The translations under genes were made by a program, and so were the position numbers. Below, piece by piece: positions 15,101-15,983 of a stretch of DNA of 15,983 bases. The DNA comes from Myxococcales bacterium (lineage in GTDB: Bacteria > Myxococcota > Polyangia > Fen-1088). Position 1 is the stretch's first letter, and each line of letters starts with the position of its first letter. The notes under the pieces are model-generated. The model had not been told where the DNA came from. It did no database searches and saw only the letters and a program-made list of their open reading frames with translations. Location: the NCBI GenBank assembly GCA_003155465.1, contig PMCR01000178.1, positions 23,863 to 39,845 on the forward strand, written 5' to 3'.

Positions 15101-15983
15101 ATGGGGGTGACAATGTCTCGCCCGCCAGGAAAACCAGGCGGTTTCGCGCTGAATCGGTGACCAGAGATGCATACCAGCGCCCGGTGGGCAAGTTGGCTTC
15201 GCTGCCGGTGAGACGCAGTTTCCACTCCGCCGTGGTCGGATCCCATTCCCAGACATCGGCCAGGCCGATGCCGGTTGCGATGTCCCAACCGCCCACCAGT
15301 ACGGTTACGCCGCGGCCGGGGTCGTACGCCATGGCGTGGCCGTAGCGCGCGTTCGGTTTGTTTCCCTCGGCCGTGCGCTCCGTCCAGGTCGAACTGGCCG
15401 GATCCCATTCCCAGGTGTCCTGCTGGGGATTGCCATCTAGCACTGCCTTCATTCCCCCGAACAAGACGGCGCGGCTGCGCTTGCTGTCCCAGACCATGGC
15501 CGAGTCGAAGCGGGCGCTGGGCGCGAGCGCGGGAGCGAGTTTGCTCCACTCACTCGTGCCGGGATTCCACTCCCAGGTGTCGCCCGCCGGGTTGTCTGCA
15601 AAGATGGCCTCACCGCCAAAGAGCAACACCTTTCCAGTGGACTTCTCGAACACCATACTGTGCTCAGTGCGAGCATCCGGCAGCGGGCCCGAGCCGGTGC
15701 GATCAGTGAAGGCACCAGCTGTGGGATCCCATTCCCAGGTGTCCTGGTAATCGTTCTGGTCCATGTCGGTACCACCGAAAATGACGAACTTCTTGCGGAT
15801 CGAATCGAAGACCATGCCTGCGCCTGCGCGCGGGTTCGGCTTGCGGCCCGAAGGCGTGCGGTTGGTCCATTTGCCGGCTGCCGGATCCCATTCCCACAGC
15901 TCCCCACTCGCCGCCCAGCTGCCACTGGGGTCGGGGCCGGTGAGGCCGCCGAACATGACCAGGACCTTGCGGGTCTCGTCAAA
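2892..15983 (-). CDS. Giant secreted Kelch/Cys-rich protein of four fused units, 5' end beyond window
   Basis: One stop-free frame runs from the right edge to a TAG at 2892-2894, at least 4363 codons. Residue numbers count from the ATG at 15954-15956, which is internal to a blade, not a start. The frame holds four homologous units, each with Kelch repeats (HAMAYDPGRG...LVGG, DTWEWDP), two CASGFC(V/E)(D/E)GVCC-type modules, a Gly-rich linker and a MYXO-CTERM-like anchor. The Arg clusters end units 1-3 at residues 960, 2085 and 3213. Lipobox cysteines begin units 2-4 at 1059, 2164 and 3287. Kelch propellers are binding scaffolds and I see no catalytic motif, so an adhesive or binding surface role is inferred. 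It may be one polyprotein, or several genes whose stops were lost; internal starts are possible near 12999, 9624 and 6192. Coding is certain; the fused product is not. Confidence 0.85.
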   Translation of the reverse strand, partial: FDETRKVLVMFGGLTGPDPSGSWAASGELWEWDPAAGKWTNRTPSGRKPNPRAGAGMVFDSIRKKFVIFGGTDMDQNDYQDTWEWDPTAGAFTDRTGSGPLPDARTEHSMVFEKSTGKVLLFGGEAIFADNPAGDTWEWNPGTSEWSKLAPALAPSARFDSAMVWDSKRSRAVLFGGMKAVLDGNPQQDTWEWDPASSTWTERTAEGNKPNARYGHAMAYDPGRGVTVLVGGWDIATGIGLADVWEWDPTTAEWKLRLTGSEANLPTGRWYASLVTDSARNRLVFLAGETLSPPSLDPVASAEVWDLEPVTAVFTNRTPPLQKAWPPWRSYHAMAFCPATGKMYVFGGQDQTGAPLDDLWEWDGSTWAEVASDVRPAPRLDTAMAYDPVRKSLILFGGQGNPPLPYADAEGYLRDTWEWQSGTRKWTQLFPATGPDAVVMHGMVTDPGRAKVLLYGGQNNLLDPISGTTEYSVAPRVWEWDGTTASWTNRTPVVTMNAQYYGQIPPLLSFDDSRQKLFLFTSSSSDDGQSSGSSFSEWDPVTVGWTYQDPGEFLNFSSDGYSGNGGNFLAYDSLRRRQVLTAWTSDDAATLEVYELDPRGPTWYLRTPSPGPSSRSGATMAFDSGRGVMVLFGGGADASTASSETWEYKVTKLGNGEGCTAATASTCASGFCVDGVCCAVASCSGACQSCSVAGREGTCVRAAAGTEVPGSCADGLACDGSGRCKSKNGVACASASVCASGFCVDGVCCENACDGTCVSCNQAARAGKCSFYAVASDPESECDSGNDPCRSTCDGAGACDYPEWNTPCGSCQTCDGNGACSPPDPLTCGPVGTGGTGGRGGTGGSGGTGAGGSGGAAGSGGAGGGGGTGGTSDTSDGGRDASLTDAGSPDSARDSLPPDAGGPDGRKASIVPDAGSPDGKAASIAPDAGSTARLGHSGCSCDLGKTAPGTPGLPYALLGAAFLWRLRRRIFLTRHRSTSVRVSGSVSDQRGAVGVGDWRDGGGRTRSARGGQGGLSVPKPPSRVGSPPASPAAHHRGRAWEPFQGSHIRARLGTSRQALAALLLLAACSESNPGNTPGPRTESSQLALGTVPATESATWERIDGPVALTPSSRYLQTAAFDETRKVLVMFGGISGVAASGNPNPSQELWEWDPATSTWTNRTPAGSKPSARSGASMIFDSTRNKFVIVGGRAGTGYNYEDIWEWDPTTGVFTDRTNSGSRPTGRSQHSLVFEKSTGKVLLFGGGRSSADRSALFPRILDYDGTGVSTAFGDTWEWDPATGAWTELTLAVAPNARYSSAAVWDSQRARAVLFGGRAENPEGLGASGVPYQDTWEWDPATSAWTERTTDGTKPSARFGHAMVYDPGRGVIVLVGGADSLPLADVWEWNPTTAAWTQRLAGSEADLAPARAFASLVTDAAKNRLYLVDGLTFYSQLGPNGMPDFSMVPFADLWELDLATAAFSNRTPRNAPSERSGFAMAFCPADGKTYVFGGLDDGFNLLDDLWEWDGISWLQVNSDVRPAGRRDAAMAFDPSRKSLILFGGTSGTSSGGRVFLADTWEWQSGSRKWSQLHPASSPDPRDAHAMVTDSVRAKVLLFGGEEANPNPGPHNPDAVVEDRAVWEWDGDKTTWTNRTPTSSNLGPWQRTNPLMSFDEGRQKLFIFEGVSTWQDTTSNSVFWEWDPVSAGWVFRDSGDFVDFGASDMGLPSAFPVVAYDSLRRRMVVPTTASTTTGSKTWELDTKAPTWFLRTLSSSPSSLSTAAMVYDSQRGVMVLFGSGPRYSGSSETWQYKVTNLGNGEGCTVARAPSCASGFCVDGVCCEKASCSGVCQSCAVAGHEGTCVQAVAGTEVPDSCSGSQACDGSGNCKTRNGLTCSSGSACASGFCVDGVCCESACDGACVSCNQTGRTGKCAAHVAGSDPENECGLGEGVCRSTCNGSGACEYAADQTPCGSCEPCACMRCGGDGRCGSWILPTCGNPPTGAGGAAGSGGSINGSAGGSGGMGGSGDAGVGSAGGAGGTGGSGGAGGTSVIPEGGRSAIPPDAGNPDASNDSRPLDAGNPVKLGHKGCACNLTPISPGTPGLPFALFGAAFLWRLRRRNFLTRHRSASVSGGGSVSDEREAGGMGDWGERLADRSSPSAHRSRPRSLPRSPRPAIRPAGRPRVLRPALATLLLLAACCENDPGNAPASGTESSHAALGKVPASEVATWTLHAAKTSTSPDPRYLQAVAFDEARRVLVMFGGISGPNSAGLWTMPGDLWEWDPATSTWTNRTPSGKKPIPRAGAGMVFDSTRKKFIVFGGHDADANDYQDTWEWDPTTGAFTDRTKSGLLPDARTQHSMVFEKSTGKVLLFGGGLSGSALSEYTSDSYYGTYIAADASDAFDDTWEWDATTGAWSKLAPASAPSGRFDSALVWDSQRSRAVLFGGMKGVEGNIPQQDTWEWDPTKATWTDRTAEGNKPSARYGHSMAYDPGRGVTVLVGGWDIENTDSLTDVWEWEPTKGTWAQRLAGSEANLPTGRVYASLVNDGTRNRLDLVAGVRMSHPSQVAIASAEVWELEPTTATFTNRTPPPPNPWPQRRSGQAMAFCPASGKMVEFGGQTETGDLLDDLWEWDGSTWTEVPSEVRPARRLSAAIAYDPSRKSLILFGGVTNKPFPAHTDAHGFLNDTWEWQTDTRKWSQLFPASSPDPVDAHAMVTDSARAKVLLFGGQNNAHTSTYPLPGTPRSPDAMSNAVWEWDGGKTTWTNRTPISTAVAPLGRILPLVSFDEGRRKMFLFDGAGNGDGTGGSAFWEWDPVTAGWAKRDSHDVLDFASQDIPDDYGQELFISPAFVAYDSQRRRQVITTWTNDTSSLRTWELDPRGPTWFERVLSPGPDSRYFPAVAYDSQRGVMVLFGGAITFIGGTVGDPLDRQGWPTSNETWEYKVTKLGNGEGCTVAVASTCASGFCVEGVCCASASCAGACQSCALAGREGTCMPAAAGTEIPGSCSDGQACDGSGKCASKNGVACTSASVCASGFCVDGVCCESACDGKCVSCNQDARAGKCSAYAAGSDPENDCDSGHDPCRSTCNGAGACDFPRLGTVCGPCEICNGVGLCAPPNALACGPVDAGSTGTGGAGGFGGTDAGGTGGTGGASDKPDGGRNSSAPEAGSPDAMKDSIAPDVGGSDGTGGWSAPDSGSPDGMKNSIASDAGNPGRLGHSGCTCDLGQTAPGTPGLPFAVLGAALLWRLRRRLGFGANAFRSDRVPCRGDLRSRQRPPHRDQPRRPARLGRRNVPEGPPQVAPTQDGHSTAISRFTVVAVLLFATCSESNPGDKSRTESPQLALGAVPATESATWTRIDAPTVPTPKSRYLQAATFDETRNVLVVFGGMAGVDALGNPAPSQELWEWNPATSTWTNRTPAGAKPGARSGASMVFDSTRKKFVIVGGCAGSGYDYEDTWEWDPTTGAFTDRTSSGPRPAGRSLHSMVFEKSTGKVLLFGGGHGSSGSSISPYDTSDGTHVDAAYGDTWEWDPVAGAWTERTAAVTPGARFSSALVWDSKRARAVLFGGKAEDPGGSSESGAPYRDTWEWDPATSAWTERTTDGTKPDARFGHAMAYDPGRGVIVLVGGVDTWPVADVWEWDPTTAAWTQRLAGSEANLPPARAYASLVTNSARGRLYLVAGLTFYSRTDPVDRMPEFQTMVFGDLWELDPGTATFANPTPPNAPSERSGFAMAFCPANGKTYVFGGADDVFNLLDDLWEWDGRIWLQVQNDVRPAARRDAAMAWDPARKSLILFGGTSETQSATNKLFFADTWEWQSSTRKWTQLSPATSPDPRDAHAMVTDSARAKVLLFGGEGANPVVGPSQPVTAWLDAAVWEWDGGKTTWTNRTPTPGAVTPGARGYPLLSFDEGRQKMFLFEGVSNWQGTTSNSVFWEWDPVTAGWAFRDSGDFVDFGSFSEYDYNYYMHAAFPVLAYDSLRRRMVVPTDATTTLGTGTTSKTWELDSKGPTWFLRALSPSPALLSTAGMVFDSQRGVMVLFGSGPLYADGLDTHSGASETWEYRVESLGNGQGCTAATASTCASGFCVEGVCCESASCSGACQSCSVAGHEGTCMQAAAGTEVPGSCSDGQACDGSGSCKSKNGVDCGGASVCASGFCVDGVCCESACDGRCVSCNQAARAGKCSGYVAGSDPENECGLGEGVCRSTCNGAGACDYPQQGTPCGPCKICTGQGQCGISPLETCNTGGSGGGGAGGSGGTGAGGSGGTGAGGSGGTGGAGGASGSGGMGGTVIGGAGGAGGTTIRGASGSGGSIVGGAGGSSGTGGAGDRPDGGKGTSSPEAGSPDGSNDSRPPDAGNPARLGHSGCSCNLGLSAAGTPSLPFVLFGVAFLRRRLRRRR
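3090..3359 (-). repeat. Gly-rich linker of unit 4 with 24-bp tandem repeats
   Basis: The stretch codes for glycine-rich (GTGAGGSG-like) sequence. On the plus strand a 24-bp period made of CCGCTTCCGCCCGCGCCGG plus TGCCG repeats between about 3264 and 3320. Units 1-3 have shorter linkers of the same kind (about 13390-13499, 9930-10070 and 6605-6701). The length difference suggests expansion and contraction by slippage or recombination. The linker probably acts as a flexible spacer between the folded head and the membrane anchor. Confidence 0.7.
6132..6317 (-). other. Junction 3 (A2 to B2): stop-free spacer carrying an inverted-repeat element
   Basis: These 62 in-frame codons join the LRRR of unit 3 to the signal of unit 4. 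It shares no obvious sequence with junctions 1 and 2: 42 bases of unique DNA are followed by an inverted-repeat element that fills most of it. A GTG at 6192-6194, inside the element, is the only evident canonical start near the signal (about 32 residues before the lipobox Cys), without a clear ribosome site. Confidence 0.6.
6162..6275. mobile_element. MITE-like element with 19-bp perfect terminal inverted repeats
   Basis: TGTAGGGGCGACCTGCGGT at 6162-6180 is the exact reverse complement of 6257-6275. The whole element is 114 bp, divisible by three, and has no stop in the giant frame. GTAGGGGCGACC-type inverted repeats are, to my knowledge, common in environmental bacterial genomes as small non-autonomous repeats. 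I see no clear target-site duplication. It encodes no transposase, so it would have to be moved in trans. Confidence 0.65.
6318..9497 (-). repeat. Unit 3 (type A2) of the Kelch/Cys-rich array
   Basis: The unit opens with ALATLLLLAAC (Cys at 9465-9467, followed by a second Cys). The Kelch part runs to 7212, the Cys-rich part covers 6702-7211, and a short Gly-rich linker and PDAG/PDVG repeats follow. A GCTC motif and hydrophobic segment end in LRRR at 6318. Its markers match unit 1: RAGAGMVFDS, RYGHSMAYDPGRGVTVLVGG, AEVWELEP and CDSGHDPCRSTC. It is more like unit 1 than either of its neighbours. There is no stop after the Arg cluster. Confidence 0.8.
9498..9701 (-). other. Junction 2 (B1 to A2): stop-free spacer with a plausible internal start
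   Basis: These 68 in-frame codons lie between the LRRR of unit 2 and the signal of unit 3. The translation is Arg/Pro/Ser-rich. An ATG at 9624-9626 is preceded by GAGG with 8 nt spacing and would give unit 3 its own start with a long basic N-region (53 residues before the lipobox Cys). The part next to unit 2 contains degenerate GCTCACGCT-type repeats also found in junction 1. Confidence 0.6.
9624..9640 (-). promoter_or_regulatory. Candidate internal ribosome site and start for units 3-4
   Basis: On the minus strand GAGG stands 8 nt before ATG (9624-9626). This ATG is in the giant frame, ahead of the unit 3 signal peptide. It is the best internal translation start in the array. If used, it would yield a product made of units 3 and 4 only. 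Confidence 0.4.
9702..12812 (-). repeat. Unit 2 (type B1) of the Kelch/Cys-rich array
   Basis: The unit opens with a lipoprotein-like hydrophobic segment ALAALLLLAAC (Cys at 12780-12782). The Kelch part runs to 10596, the Cys-rich part covers 10071-10595, and the Gly-rich linker is at about 9930-10070. A GCAC motif and hydrophobic segment end in LRRR at 9702. Type B markers are RSGASMIFDS, RFGHAMVYDPGRGVIVLVGG, LTFYS, DLWELDL and CGLGEGVCRSTC. Its Cys-rich end has an unusual extra cysteine cluster (CEPCACMRCGGDGRC) absent from the other three copies. There is no stop after the Arg cluster. Confidence 0.8.
12813..13076 (-). other. Junction 1 (A1 to B1): stop-free spacer with two hairpins
   Basis: These 88 in-frame codons separate the LRRR of unit 1 from the hydrophobic signal of unit 2. 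The translation is low-complexity and basic (Arg, Gly, Ser, Pro), unlike the folded parts. The first ~100 bp (about 12981-13076) resemble junction 2. A GTG at 12999-13001 aligns with the ATG of junction 2 but would leave 73 residues before the lipobox Cys. No ATG, GTG or TTG lies in frame close to the signal, so a separate gene start is not evident here. Confidence 0.6.
12843..12867. repeat. Perfect 10-bp hairpin just upstream of unit 2 signal
   Basis: ATGGGAACCC (12843-12852) is followed by a TGAAA loop and its exact complement GGGTTCCCAT (12858-12867). A second hairpin follows on the plus strand: CCGCCGGC (12887-12894), GAA, GCCGGCGG (12898-12905). Two adjacent perfect hairpins look like an intergenic repeat element (REP- or MITE-like). 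There is no T-run, so a terminator is unlikely. Confidence 0.7.
13077..15983 (-). repeat. Unit 1 (type A1) of the Kelch/Cys-rich array, 5' truncated by window
   Basis: The unit enters at the first blade (FDETRKVLVMFGG). About 12 Kelch blades run to 14010, the Cys-rich region covers 13500-14009 and a Gly-rich linker lies at about 13390-13499. PDAG-PDG repeats follow. They lead to GCSC (13161-13169), a short hydrophobic stretch and LRRR ending at 13077. Type A markers are RAGAGMVFDS, RYGHAMAYDPGRGVTVLVGG, AEVWDLEP and CDSGNDPCRSTC. There is no stop after the Arg cluster. Confidence 0.8.

Noticed and set aside
15954..15956. ATG near the right edge as the true start of the giant gene
   Set aside because: It lies inside a Kelch blade (VLVMFGG) and the frame continues to the window edge, so the real start is outside.

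Overview
The DNA is high in GC. Its protein families point to a myxobacterium or close relative (Myxococcota, probably Polyangia-like): Kelch-repeat secreted lipoproteins with Cys-rich CASGFCVDGVCC modules, Gly-rich linkers and C-terminal anchors of the MYXO-CTERM type, plus PEGA and DUF2846 lipoproteins with a CsgG/LpoB-like C-terminal domain. This taxonomic call is inferred from protein style only.

Layout. Positions 1-209 hold six copies of a 14-bp direct repeat that looks like a mobile-element end. Positions 226-2377 (minus strand) hold a compact set of three reading frames: a PEGA lipoprotein, a DUF2846-type envelope protein that shares its C-terminal domain, and a small hypothetical ORF, joined by very short gaps or a 4-bp overlap. 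Positions 2378-2891 are about 500 bp of poorly resolved DNA with two competing weak ORFs. Everything from 2892 to the right edge (15983, minus strand) is one uninterrupted reading frame of at least 4363 codons, open at its 5' end at the window edge.

The giant frame is four tandem copies of one secreted-protein plan: lipoprotein-like signal, about 12 Kelch blades, a Cys-rich region of about 170 residues, a Gly-rich linker, PDAG-type repeats, a GC[STA]C motif, a short hydrophobic segment and an Arg cluster. By diagnostic residues the copies alternate in two types, A1-B1-A2-B2, so a two-unit cassette was probably duplicated. Only the last copy has a stop codon straight after its Arg cluster. The three earlier junctions (12813-13076, 9498-9701, 6132-6317) look like former intergenic DNA with inverted-repeat elements, yet all are stop-free and in frame. 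The region is therefore either a very large multi-anchored surface polyprotein, a nested set of proteins made from internal starts with one shared stop, or a gene family caught in recombination.

The likely shared theme is the cell envelope: surface-anchored adhesive or binding beta-propellers beside small envelope lipoproteins. No enzyme, RNA gene, CRISPR array or intact transposase was seen.
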